Of a stretch of DNA of 45,532 nucleotides, positions 8,405 to 15,981 are shown piece after piece; position 1 is the stretch's first letter; every line of letters begins with the position of its first letter. The notes under the pieces are model-generated. The model did not search any database. It was not told where the DNA came from and saw only the letters and a program-made list of their open reading frames with translations. Both the position numbers and the translations under genes were made by a program. Source of the stretch: CAZAZQ01 sp964489705 (lineage in GTDB: Bacteria > Zixibacteria > MSB-5A5 > GN15 > FEB-12); NCBI GenBank assembly GCA_964489705.1, contig CAZAZQ010000020.1, positions 1 to 45,532 on the forward strand. Direction: 5' to 3'.

Positions 8405-8434
8405 AGTATAGCGGTCGGATTAATCGTTTGTCAA
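8405..8434 (-). promoter_or_regulatory. Predicted ino1 promoter
   Basis: On the minus strand a perfect TTGACA (8429-8434) and TATACT (8405-8410) are spaced by 18 bases. Transcription would start about 50 bases before the ino1 ATG. The -35 box lies in the left arm of the palindrome at 8427-8448, whose right arm holds the tetR -35 box. Confidence 0.65.
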
Positions 8435-8448
8435 ATTTTTTTGACAAA
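8427..8448. promoter_or_regulatory. Perfect palindrome spanning both divergent -35 boxes (candidate operator)
   Basis: TTTGTCAAA and TTTGACAAA form a perfect 9-bp inverted repeat around TTTT. Each arm carries one TTGACA: the left for ino1 (minus), the right for tetR (plus). A regulator bound here could control both genes at once. The symmetry may simply result from two back-to-back -35 boxes. Confidence 0.55.
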
Positions 8449-8469
8449 TGGTAAGAAAATATATATCAT
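8441..8469 (+). promoter_or_regulatory. Predicted tetR promoter
   Basis: Perfect TTGACA (8441-8446), 17-base spacer, TATCAT (8464-8469). The start point would be near 8476, just before the palindrome at 8481-8500 and about 46 bases before the chosen ATG. A TATAAT at 8475-8480 has no suitably spaced -35 box. Confidence 0.6.
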
Positions 8470-8480
8470 TGTTGTATAAT

Positions 8481-8500
8481 ATGTGACCAAAGGGTCATAT
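8481..8500. promoter_or_regulatory. Imperfect palindrome at the tetR transcription start (candidate autoregulatory operator)
   Basis: ATGTGACC and GGGTCATAT flank a short AT centre and match as an inverted repeat with one mismatch. The site lies just downstream of the predicted tetR -10 box, a usual place for a TetR-family operator. Binding by the adjacent regulator is inference. Confidence 0.5.
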
Positions 8501-8521
8501 CACATAAACAATGGAGTCGGC

Positions 8522-9175
8522 ATGGAAATTGATGAGAACCTCATTACCGAGCTGGCACGACGCGGCATCGTCACTCATACCTTCCGGCGCCTCTCGCCGG
8601 AAAAGAAAAAGCGTATTTACGCCACCGCGCTCAAGCTGTTCGGCGAATACGGCTACGACGGTTTGTCGGTCGACCAGTTCAGCCACGAAGCCGGTATCTC
8701 CAAAGGATCGTTTTTCCAGTACTTCCCATCCAAAAGTCACCTGTTGGAGTTTACCGTCATCCTGTTCGATAACTTCCTGGCGAACCTGCTCGAACATATC
8801 AAAGCCACCGAGCCGTCTCCTTTGGCCCGTGAACGCCTGCTTCATCTCTTTCGTTCGTTGGTGGACAATCCGCACATGAGCCGAGACGAAGAGAAATTTT
8901 ACCACTTCATTACCGACGCGGTGCATCACTCGGCCGTTTCGTTGGAAGGGATAAACTTGGAGCAGTACCTCCACGCCTACATATCGGAAATCATCACGCG
9001 GGGCGAAGAAACGGGAGAAATTCGCGGTGACTTTGATATTGACCTGACGGCTCACCTCGTCTCGCTCATTATCGGAGCGTTGGTGAGCTGGCAATACTCG
9101 GGAAAATCCTCCTACCAGCACGATATGGGAGAGTATCTGATTTCCTTCCTTTTCGACGGTATTAAAGGACAATAA
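8522..9175 (+). CDS. TetR/AcrR-family transcriptional regulator
   Basis: A 217-residue one-component regulator. The N-terminal helix-turn-helix spans about residues 25-70 (ATALKLFGEYGYDGLSVDQF, then GISKGSFFQYFPSK). The C-terminal ligand-binding helical domain is not assignable. I chose the ATG at 8522-8524 because GGAG lies 5-6 bases upstream; an in-frame start 39 bases earlier falls inside the candidate operator. It is divergent from ino1 with shared promoter elements, so it plausibly controls ino1 and itself. The inducer is unknown. Confidence 0.88.
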   Translation: MEIDENLITELARRGIVTHTFRRLSPEKKKRIYATALKLFGEYGYDGLSVDQFSHEAGISKGSFFQYFPSKSHLLEFTVILFDNFLANLLEHIKATEPSPLARERLLHLFRSLVDNPHMSRDEEKFYHFITDAVHHSAVSLEGINLEQYLHAYISEIITRGEETGEIRGDFDIDLTAHLVSLIIGALVSWQYSGKSSYQHDMGEYLISFLFDGIKGQ

Positions 9176-9314
9176 GCGTCAATTTTTCGCCAAAAAATTG
9201 CTCCTTCCATCGTTTTTTCTCAAATTCGGGAACCGAAACGCCCTTAAATGTGTTTTAGCTAACAGAAAAATTAATACACGTTTCCTCCCTCTGACTCCTT
9301 GTTCTATAACAGGG

Positions 9315-9347
9315 AAAAGGCGCCTTCACTTTGGAGGCGCCTTTTTT
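9315..9347. terminator. Bidirectional Rho-independent terminator between tetR and the FKBP gene
   Basis: GGCGCCT (9319-9325) and AGGCGCC (9335-9341) form a 7-bp stem, extended by AAAA/TTTT, with six T on the plus strand and four T on the minus strand. The two genes converge here. Confidence 0.85.
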
Positions 9348-9382
9348 ATTTATCGCAAAGGAGCTATTTCAACGAGTGAAAA

Positions 9383-9811
9383 CTACTTCTTGACGATACC
9401 GACAAATTCCACTTCAAAATCAAGGGTCGCATTAGGCGGAATGACCCCGCCGGCGCCCCGGGCACCGTAGCCCAATTCCGGCGGAATGAGCAATTCCCGC
9501 TTGCCGCCGACTTTCATGCCAACGATACCTTCATCCCATCCTTTAATGACTTGACCGGCACCAAGCTGGAATTTGAAGGTTTGATTACGGTCATGCGAGC
9601 TGTCGAACTTCTTTCCCCGCTTGCCGTCTTCCCACAGCCAGCCGGTGTAGTGCATCTCGACAATCATGCCGCTTTTGGCTTCTTCCCCCGTCCCCTTCAC
9701 AAGGTCCATATATTTCAAACCGGATTTTGTCGTTATCCAACCGGAATCATTACATCCCCACCCTATGGCAGCAAGAACCAACACCCCCATGAGCAACAGT
9801 ACCTTTTTCAT
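9383..9811 (-). CDS. FKBP-type peptidyl-prolyl cis-trans isomerase, exported and possibly a lipoprotein
   Basis: A 142-residue isomerase that speeds proline isomerisation during protein folding, here probably outside the cytoplasm. A hydrophobic signal segment ends at GWGC near residue 20. That resembles a lipobox, but Trp at -2 is unusual, so lipidation is uncertain. The FKBP domain follows with VEMHYTGWL, FDSSHDRNQTF, VIKGWDEGIVGMKVGGKR and IPPELGYGARGAGGVIPPN. The ATG at 9809-9811 is preferred over an upstream TTG because AAGGAG is too close to the TTG. It is last in the lon-engB-purA run, 37 bases after purA. Confidence 0.92.
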   Translation of the reverse strand: MKKVLLLMGVLVLAAIGWGCNDSGWITTKSGLKYMDLVKGTGEEAKSGMIVEMHYTGWLWEDGKRGKKFDSSHDRNQTFKFQLGAGQVIKGWDEGIVGMKVGGKRELLIPPELGYGARGAGGVIPPNATLDFEVEFVGIVKK

Positions 9812-9848
9812 TCGTTTCAATTCTCCTTTTGTTTTTTGAGATTACAGA

Positions 9849-11123
9849 TTACACCAGTATTGTTTCCGCTCGTTTAGCCCCGGTCGACACCACGGCAATA
9901 CGGACGTCCAAATCCTTTGCAATGAAATTCAGGTATTCCTGTGCCTGAGTCGGCAAATCAGAAAAGGAGGTAATCCCCGTCGTGTCGGTTTGCCAACCGG
10001 GCAAAGTGACATACACCGGTTTGACGTGGTCAAGCATCGCCAAATCCAGGGGAACCTGGTCGCTGGTCGAACCGTCAAGTTCGTACGCCACACAGACCTT
10101 AATCTCCGGCAACTCGTCCAGCACATCAAGCTTGGTAATCGCAATAGAATCCACCCCGTTTATCCGCACGACATGGCGCAGGATGACCAAATCAAGCCAA
10201 CCGCACCGCCGGGGCCTGCCGGTAGAGGCACCGTATTCATCCCCCCGAGCCCGCAGCCCTTCCCCCGTTTCATCAACCAACTCGGTCGGAAACGGTCCGG
10301 AACCGACTCGGGTCGTATAGGCTTTCACCACTCCGACAACTTCGTCAATCATTTTCAGGTTGATGCCCAGCCCGGTCAGAGCACCGCCAACGGTGGTGTT
10401 GGATGAAGTCGCATACGGGTAGGTACCCAAATCAACATCCAGCATCCCCCCCTGCGCCCCTTCGTACAATATCTTTTTTCCCGCTTTCCACGCTTCATAC
10501 AGCGCCAAGGAAACATTGGTCACCAGAGGACGGAAAAGCTCACTCACCGCTATCAGTTCTCGATAAGTGCGGTCGATGTCGGCGCGCTCATCGTCGGAAC
10601 CTTCCAAATACTTGGCTTTTATCACCCGTTGAAAATCCAGCCGTTTTTTCAACCTGTCGGGAGAGAACAAATCTACCACCCGGATGCCATGCCGCGCCAC
10701 CTTGTCAACGTACGCTGGCCCGATACCTCGTTTGGTCGTACCGATATTTCCCGTCCCACGCCGTTTCTCTTCGACGGCGTCTATCAACTTGTGGTACGGA
10801 AGCACCAAATTGGTCGCCGGTGAAATTTTCAACCGTCCCTGATAATCAATCCCCTGTTCCGTCAGAAAATCCAGCTCTTCTTTGAAGGCAAACGGGTCTA
10901 AAACAACGCCGTTTCCGATGTAACAATCTTTCCCGGGGTGTATAATGCCGGAAGGAATCAAGTGGAGGATATATTTTTTGTCCCCGATGACGATGGTATG
11001 CCCGGCGTTGGCACCTCCTTGAAAACGGGCGATGACGTCCGCCTCCGCCGCCAACAAATCGACAATCTTCCCCTTGCCTTCATCACCCCACTGACAGCCT
11101 AAAACAATTTTATTCTTTCCCAT
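9849..11123 (-). CDS. purA: Adenylosuccinate synthetase
   Basis: Joins IMP and aspartate using GTP in the first step from IMP to AMP. The 424-residue protein begins MGKNKIVLGCQWGDEGKGK, the family's GTP-binding start, and has FQGGANAGHT, GTTKRGIGPAY, EGAQGGMLDVD and the C-terminal TKLDVLD. The ATG at 11121-11123 with AGGA 6 bases upstream fits the family start; an in-frame start 24 bases earlier would overlap engB. Confidence 0.96.
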   Translation of the reverse strand: MGKNKIVLGCQWGDEGKGKIVDLLAAEADVIARFQGGANAGHTIVIGDKKYILHLIPSGIIHPGKDCYIGNGVVLDPFAFKEELDFLTEQGIDYQGRLKISPATNLVLPYHKLIDAVEEKRRGTGNIGTTKRGIGPAYVDKVARHGIRVVDLFSPDRLKKRLDFQRVIKAKYLEGSDDERADIDRTYRELIAVSELFRPLVTNVSLALYEAWKAGKKILYEGAQGGMLDVDLGTYPYATSSNTTVGGALTGLGINLKMIDEVVGVVKAYTTRVGSGPFPTELVDETGEGLRARGDEYGASTGRPRRCGWLDLVILRHVVRINGVDSIAITKLDVLDELPEIKVCVAYELDGSTSDQVPLDLAMLDHVKPVYVTLPGWQTDTTGITSFSDLPTQAQEYLNFIAKDLDVRIAVVSTGAKRAETILV

Positions 11124-11130
11124 GCGTTTC

Positions 11131-11787
11131 CTACCCTTTACTCTCACGTTTATATTCGTTCACCAAATCGTGAATCGAGCGCAGTAACTCTTTTTTCCCC
11201 GCCCCGGTCACAGAAGAGAAGGCGATTACTTCCACTCCCAGTTGGTCGCGAACGGCTTTGACCTTGCGATTGACTTTATCCCGATTCAGCTTGTCGGTCT
11301 TTGTCACCACTACCAGCACCGGTAAACTCCGCTCCTGCAACCACGAGATGAGCATTTCATCATCCTCGGTCAATTCCCGGCGACAATCCAACAGAAGCAC
11401 CAAGCCGATTAAAAAACGGCTTTCCGTCAAATACCCTTCAAGGAGTCTGCGCCAGCTTTCCCGAATCGACTTTGAAACACTGGCGTACCCGTAACCGGGC
11501 AAGTCCACCAGGTAATAGCTGTTGTTAATCAAGAAAAAATTCACCGAGCGGGTCTTGCCGGGGGTGGAAGAAACTTTCGCCATGCGCTTTTGCCCGACGA
11601 GGGTATTGAGCAAAGATGATTTTCCCACGTTGGAGCGGCCGGCGAAAGCTATTTGCGGACGGGGATCTCGGGGAAGGTCGGCGGTGCTGAAAAAGGAACC
11701 AATAAACTCACAGGATACTATTCGCGAACCTAATGACTTACCCATATGAAAGACGTTACCGCTGGTATATCTTACTTCTATATTCAT
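11131..11787 (-). CDS. engB: Ribosome-biogenesis GTP-binding protein EngB (YsxC/YihA)
   Basis: A 218-residue GTPase needed for large ribosomal subunit assembly. It has G1 GRSNVGKSS at 50-58, G2 Thr in SSTPGKTRSVNFF, G3 DLPGYG, G4 TKTDKL and G5 FSSVTGAGKKE. The ATG at 11785-11787 overlaps the lon stop codon by 4 bases (ATGA). The N-terminus is about 15 residues longer than many relatives; GTG or ATG codons further in, such as Met15, are possible. Confidence 0.94.
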   Translation of the reverse strand: MNIEVRYTSGNVFHMGKSLGSRIVSCEFIGSFFSTADLPRDPRPQIAFAGRSNVGKSSLLNTLVGQKRMAKVSSTPGKTRSVNFFLINNSYYLVDLPGYGYASVSKSIRESWRRLLEGYLTESRFLIGLVLLLDCRRELTEDDEMLISWLQERSLPVLVVVTKTDKLNRDKVNRKVKAVRDQLGVEVIAFSSVTGAGKKELLRSIHDLVNEYKRESKG

Positions 11788-14186
11788 TGTCGCATACCGG
11801 CAGGCACCGACCGTTGAAGCCGTGTTTTCGCCCGAACAAACGGTGAGGTCACCATCGCCAGCTTGAGCACCTCTTTCATGGTGCGGACAAAATGAAGTCG
11901 CATTCCGTCCAACAGTTCCGGCTGCAATTCCATCACATCCTTCCGATTCTGCTCCGGCACGATGACCTGCGTAATTCCCAAGCGCTTTGCCGCTAGCAGC
12001 TTCTCGTTCAATCCGCCCACCGCCAAGACATCGCCTATCAAGGTGATTTCGCCGGTCATGGCGATATCCGTCCGCACCGGGATTTCCGTCAGCGCCGAGA
12101 GAATCGCCGTCAGGAGGGTAATTCCCGCCGAAGGACCGTCCTTCGGGACGGCGCCTTCCGGAATATGAACATGGAGATCAAGCTTTTCGAAGAAATTCTC
12201 CGCCAAGCCAAACTGAGCGGCATGGTTGCGAATGTAAGACAAGGCGGCTGTCGCCGATTCCTGCATTACATCCCCCAACGAGCCGGTCAAGGTCAACTTA
12301 GCTTTTCCTTTCATCGGGACAACTTCAACCGGCAAAGCTTCTCCGCCCATTTCCGTCCACGCCAACCCCACCGCATAGCCGACGGTCGGGTGCGTCTTGA
12401 TGTTGGTGCCGATATACTTCGGAGCACCCAGCAGTTTTTGTACCTTCGCCTTGGTGAACTTGACCCGCCGTATTTTCTTTCCCTCGGCTAGCCGGACGGC
12501 GGTCTTCCGAAGAAGGCTGCCGATTTGCCGCTCCAACTCCCGGACCCCAGACTCCCGAGTATAGTGTTGAATGATTTCATACAAGGCAGCATCGTCGAAC
12601 TCGACCTTTATCCGGGACAGTCCGACTTCCTTCACCAGCTTGGGAATGAGATAATCTTTGGCAATCGCCACTTTCTCAAAATCCAAGTAGCCGGGCAGGC
12701 GTATTATCTCCATCCGATCGCGCAACGCTGGAGGGATAGGTCCGATGGTATTGGCGGTCGTAATAAAAAGGATATGAGACAAATCGTACTCGACTTCGAG
12801 GTAATTGTCTGTAAAAGTGCTGTTTTGTTCCGGGTCCAACACCTCCAGCAGCGCCGCCGCCGGGTCACCGCGAAAATCCTTGCCGATTTTATCCACCTCG
12901 TCCAAAAGCAATACCGGATTGGACGAACCGGCGCGTTTGACCATTTGAATAATTCTCCCCGGCAAGGCACCGACATACGTCCGGCGGTGTCCGCGGATCT
13001 CCGCTTCGTCGTGCACTCCGCCCAGTGACATGCGGACAAACTTCCGCCCCATCGCCCGCGCGATGGAACGTCCCACCGAGGTTTTCCCGACGCCCGGCGG
13101 TCCGACCAAACACAAAATCGGTCCTTTCACTTTACCGGCGAGACGAATAACCGCCAAGTGCTCAAGGATGCGCCGCTTGGCTTTGTCCAAACCATAGTGG
13201 TCACTGTCGAGAATCTGCTTCACCTCGTTGAAATCAACCCGTCCTTGGGTAAACACGTTCCACGGAATCCCCAGCAACCATTCCAAGTACGAACGCACCA
13301 CTCCCGACTCGGCGGAAAAGGGATGCATCTTGGCGAGTTTCTTGATTTCCTCTTCCGCTTTGGCTCGCACCGTTTCGGGATAATCGCCGCTTTCGAGTTT
13401 GGCGTACAAATCGTCCACTTCGGCGGTGGGTTCGTCATACTGCCCCAGCTCGTCTTTGATGGCTTTCAACTGCTGCTGGAGGTAATACTCACGCTGGCTG
13501 CGCGTCATCGATTCCCGAACATTCCCTTCGATGGTTTGCTCAATTTTGAGAATCTCTATCTCTTCCTTGAGGATTTCCGCCAAGAGCGTGAGTTGCCCCT
13601 TGAGAGTAAACTCTTCCAACAAGCGTTGTTTGAGCGATACCTTGGCGAGCAGATGCGCCGCCATTGTATCGACCTGCTGATGGTATTTTTCAAACGATGC
13701 CAGGGAAATGGCGACCTCGTCCGGAATCCGACGATTCAAGCGGACATATTCGGCATAACTTTCGCTCACCGAACGGAACAACGCCTCCGTTTCCCTCTCT
13801 ACCGGTTTTTCATCCGGGTAGACTATATTAACTTCCGAGAGGAAGGCCTTGTTTTCTTTATATAGAGAAAGCACCTGCGCGCGTGCCAATCCTTCGACCA
13901 GCACTTTCAAGGTGCCGTTCGGCATTTTCGTCACTTGTAAGATACGGGCAACCACTCCGACCCGGTACAAGTCTTCCTCTTCCGGTTGCTCGACACCGGC
14001 TTCGATTTGCGTCAGCAAAAGTACCTGCCGTTCTTCCGCCATCGCCTTTTTCAAAGCGTTGACGGTCGCTTCGCGCCCGATCAGGAGAGGATAAATCATG
14101 TACGGAAAGACCACCACATCCCGTAAGGAAATGACCGGCAGCCGGGTGGTAATATCAATCACTTCGTCGTTGTAATTAAATTTCAT
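11784..14186 (-). CDS. lon: ATP-dependent Lon protease
   Basis: A cytoplasmic AAA+ protease of 800 residues that degrades damaged and regulatory proteins. The N-terminal substrate-binding domain covers about 10-205. The AAA+ module has Walker A GPPGVGKTS at 362-370 and Walker B LLLDEVDK at 426-433. The protease domain carries the Ser686/Lys729 dyad in PKDGPSAGIT and NEKLLAAKRLG. I chose the ATG at 14184-14186; a TTG 12 bases upstream is also in frame and neither has a strong ribosome binding site. It heads the run lon-engB-purA-FKBP. Confidence 0.96.
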   Translation of the reverse strand: MKFNYNDEVIDITTRLPVISLRDVVVFPYMIYPLLIGREATVNALKKAMAEERQVLLLTQIEAGVEQPEEEDLYRVGVVARILQVTKMPNGTLKVLVEGLARAQVLSLYKENKAFLSEVNIVYPDEKPVERETEALFRSVSESYAEYVRLNRRIPDEVAISLASFEKYHQQVDTMAAHLLAKVSLKQRLLEEFTLKGQLTLLAEILKEEIEILKIEQTIEGNVRESMTRSQREYYLQQQLKAIKDELGQYDEPTAEVDDLYAKLESGDYPETVRAKAEEEIKKLAKMHPFSAESGVVRSYLEWLLGIPWNVFTQGRVDFNEVKQILDSDHYGLDKAKRRILEHLAVIRLAGKVKGPILCLVGPPGVGKTSVGRSIARAMGRKFVRMSLGGVHDEAEIRGHRRTYVGALPGRIIQMVKRAGSSNPVLLLDEVDKIGKDFRGDPAAALLEVLDPEQNSTFTDNYLEVEYDLSHILFITTANTIGPIPPALRDRMEIIRLPGYLDFEKVAIAKDYLIPKLVKEVGLSRIKVEFDDAALYEIIQHYTRESGVRELERQIGSLLRKTAVRLAEGKKIRRVKFTKAKVQKLLGAPKYIGTNIKTHPTVGYAVGLAWTEMGGEALPVEVVPMKGKAKLTLTGSLGDVMQESATAALSYIRNHAAQFGLAENFFEKLDLHVHIPEGAVPKDGPSAGITLLTAILSALTEIPVRTDIAMTGEITLIGDVLAVGGLNEKLLAAKRLGITQVIVPEQNRKDVMELQPELLDGMRLHFVRTMKEVLKLAMVTSPFVRAKTRLQRSVPAGMRQ

Positions 14187-14434
14187 ATTTTTTGGCAACC
14201 AACTTCTGGCTTAAGCTTAAACATTTTGATTTCTACCTTAAGATAGGCATTTTCCGTTTGCGGGCAAACAGCTTTTTTCACCCTTTGCGGTAATTCCGGG
14301 AAAGGTTGTTTCCCTTTTTGAGAAAGTCACCCGATGCGTAATGTATTTCTTGCGGGTGGAAAGTGCTTCTATGGAACTAGTCGGGAAAGGATTCCCAACC
14401 GCGCGCACCCTAAGGGTATTTTACTTTCACGCGC

Positions 14435-14455
14435 CGTCAGGAATCCCTTCCTGAC
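14435..14455. repeat. Perfect inverted repeat
   Basis: CGTCAGGAA and TTCCTGACG flank TCCC. It is a perfect 9-bp stem within the repeat-rich gap and is not part of any gene. There is no adjacent T tract on either side that would make it a clear terminator. Confidence 0.7.
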
Positions 14456-14490
14456 GATCGTTGCTCTTTTTTGAGAAGAGCTGCGATAAA

Positions 14491-14514
14491 CCCACCGCAA
14501 GCGGCGGGGCACCC
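14491..14514. repeat. CCCACCGCAAGCGG repeat, copy 1
   Basis: The segment starting CCCACCGCAAGCGGCGGGGC matches the segment at 45471-45494 over 23 of the first 24 bases or nearly so. The core is an inverted repeat around AA. Both copies are intergenic. Confidence 0.7.
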
Positions 14515-14534
14515 CAAAGTAAGGAGTGTTTGAG

Positions 14535-14564
14535 AAAGGCAGATCCGTTCCGGATCTTCCCTAC
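14535..14564 (-). repeat. GTAG-tagged hairpin, REP-like copy 3
   Basis: On the minus strand GTAGGG (14559-14564) precedes the perfect palindrome AGATCCG-GAA-CGGATCT (14541-14557), then GCC. It is nearly identical in layout to the copy at 481-507, with stem bases changed in pairs. Confidence 0.7.
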
Positions 14565-14633
14565 TACTGCTTTATAATCTCACGTTGGTTCTGCTTCTTT
14601 TCGACAACTCAATGAGGACAGCTATTTGTGATC

Positions 14634-14650
14634 AGGTCTCGAAGAGACCT
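14634..14650. repeat. 17-base palindrome identical to that at 441-457
   Basis: AGGTCTC, loop GAA, GAGACCT, followed by GATGGGACAG; the copy at 441-457 is followed by GATGTGACAG. This copy lacks a GTAG tag. Confidence 0.7.
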
Positions 14651-14672
14651 GATGGGACAGAAATATCAAAAG

Positions 14673-14701
14673 AGGCAGGTCTGTTCCAGACCATGCCCTA
14701 C
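14673..14701 (-). repeat. GTAG-tagged hairpin, REP-like copy 4
   Basis: On the minus strand GTAGGG (14696-14701), CAT, then the perfect palindrome GGTCTG-GAA-CAGACC (14679-14693), then TGCC. It shares tag, triloop and trailing GCC with copies 2 and 3. Confidence 0.65.
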
Positions 14702-14761
14702 TTCTCTTTTGGAGCGAAGAAAGGTACGCCCGCGGCACATCTCAATTCCTCGGAGTGAAAC

Positions 14762-15199
14762 TCAAGCGGTGACTTTGAGCTTTCCCTCTTCCAGCGGTTG
14801 GTATGACAAGGCTTTGGTAGGACAAAAATGGGCACAGACCGGATCGCCGCCGCACAAATCACATTTAACAATCATTTCGTTTTGTTCGTCAAACAAAGAA
14901 CAGCCAAACGGACATGCCGCTACGCACGCCATGCACTTGACGCACTTGTCCTGATTCAGCTCAACGGCACCGGTTTCCGGGTTGCGGCGCAACGCATCCA
15001 CCAAGCACGACTTGACGCACGCCGGATCGTCACATTGCAAACAAACCACCGGTACCCATAAATCTTTCTTTCCTCCGCTAAGCACGGTAATGCGCGATTT
15101 CCCCGGTTTTCCGTTAACCTGATGAGCGAAAGAGCAGGCTAGTTCGCACGTTCGGCAGCCGATACACAACTTGGGATTGACGACGAACGTATACTTCAT
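14762..15199 (-). CDS. Four-cluster ferredoxin-type electron-transfer subunit (HydN/DmsB-like)
   Basis: A 145-residue protein with four cysteine sets for [4Fe-4S] clusters: C12/15/18/22, C53/56/61/65, C86/89/92/96 and C113/116/122/126. This pattern is seen in HydN, in the electron-transfer subunits of aldehyde oxidoreductases and in DMSO-reductase-type B subunits. There is no signal peptide, so it is cytoplasmic. The ATG at 15197-15199 overlaps the stop of the NuoG-like gene by 4 bases. It is the last gene of the 2-oxoacid oxidoreductase operon and likely carries electrons between its modules and a free ferredoxin or partner enzyme. Confidence 0.85.
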   Translation of the reverse strand: MKYTFVVNPKLCIGCRTCELACSFAHQVNGKPGKSRITVLSGGKKDLWVPVVCLQCDDPACVKSCLVDALRRNPETGAVELNQDKCVKCMACVAACPFGCSLFDEQNEMIVKCDLCGGDPVCAHFCPTKALSYQPLEEGKLKVTA

Positions 15200-15972
15200 G
15201 ATACCTCCTCCCGGGTCCAATCGGCAATGCTGCCCATTTTCAACGCCAGCTCCTTCCGGTGGCAATCGTCGCACACTTCGAAGTATTCCATGGGAATGTT
15301 TCTCGTGGCACTCAACGTTTCCGCAAACTCTTTCGTGATGGTTGTCTTTCCGCATTTCTTGCAGGCGAGCAGTTCAAACTTCTTCCCCCAGATGGTTCGA
15401 TACCCCCCCTCGTCGGTGAAAGTGATGAAGTTCGTCGGGCAATTCAAGGCGCACGACAAACAGCCCACACAATCGGGCGGGGGTTCATCCAAGGGCGGGG
15501 CGACTTTCTTGCCGTGCCCCCTGCCGACAGTCGAGATGGCGGCAAAGCCCATGTGGTCGCAAATACGGGTACACAAACCGCACAAGATACAATCGTCTCC
15601 CTCGGGGACTTCCTCGAAGCCTGTCTGCGTGATGCCATATTGCTCCGCCAGCTTCCTGACCACCGTCGAGTGGGGCGAGCGAGCCAACATCAAATCAAGC
15701 AACGTCCTGCGGAGCGCAATCACTTTGTCGGAATGGGTGTTGACAATCAATTTGTCCTGTACCGGATAAAGGCAGGAGGTGACATAATTCTTCCAGCCGT
15801 CCCACTCCTCCTTGGTAATCTCAACGGTACAGAGACGACAGGCGCCGAACGGCTCCACCGCGTCATGGTGGCACAAGGCGGGAATATCTATTCCTTCCCG
15901 GCGCAAGACCGCTAACAACATTTCTCCGTCGTCGGCATGAACAACTTTTCCGTTTATGATAAGCTGTGCCAT
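15196..15972 (-). CDS. NuoG/HydA N-terminal-like iron-sulfur subunit with extra CxxC pairs
   Basis: A 258-residue subunit like the N-terminal part of NuoG or of [FeFe] hydrogenase HydA, with no H-cluster or molybdopterin domain. A [2Fe-2S] ferredoxin domain has C34, C45, C48 and C67. Two [4Fe-4S] sets follow: C128/131/134/138 and C168/171/174/178. The C-terminal 60 residues carry two more CxxC pairs (C204/207 and C234/237), a likely zinc or rubredoxin-type site. The residue before the [2Fe-2S] CxxC pattern, length and neighbours fit HoxU/HndD-like subunits of soluble NADH modules. ATG at 15970-15972 follows a GGAG site in the 9-base gap after the NuoF-like gene. Confidence 0.82.
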   Translation of the reverse strand: MAQLIINGKVVHADDGEMLLAVLRREGIDIPALCHHDAVEPFGACRLCTVEITKEEWDGWKNYVTSCLYPVQDKLIVNTHSDKVIALRRTLLDLMLARSPHSTVVRKLAEQYGITQTGFEEVPEGDDCILCGLCTRICDHMGFAAISTVGRGHGKKVAPPLDEPPPDCVGCLSCALNCPTNFITFTDEGGYRTIWGKKFELLACKKCGKTTITKEFAETLSATRNIPMEYFEVCDDCHRKELALKMGSIADWTREEVS

Positions 15973-15981
15973 TCCAGTCTC

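Larger units (their letters stand above)
14187..14761. other. 575-base intergenic region filled with short inverted repeats
   Basis: No convincing gene. The stretch holds at least seven short palindromes: 14211-14220 (TTAAGCTTAA), 14435-14455, 14463-14481, 14491-14509, 14541-14557, 14634-14650 and 14679-14693. Three or four belong to the GTAG-tagged family described separately, and the one at 14491 recurs at 45471. Signals for lon transcription must lie at its left end; none is clear. Confidence 0.75.

Noticed and set aside
8475..8480. TATAAT as the tetR -10 box
   Set aside because: No -35 box lies at suitable distance; the TTGACA at 8441-8446 fits TATCAT at 8464-8469 with a 17-base spacer.
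14435..14468. Hairpin plus T run as terminator of a plus-strand transcript
   Set aside because: No plus-strand gene lies upstream, and the T run is 8 bases or more from the stem and is itself part of another inverted repeat.
435..14701. CRISPR array made of the short repeats
   Set aside because: The repeats are palindromic, few, not evenly spaced and have no spacers between them; no cas gene is present.
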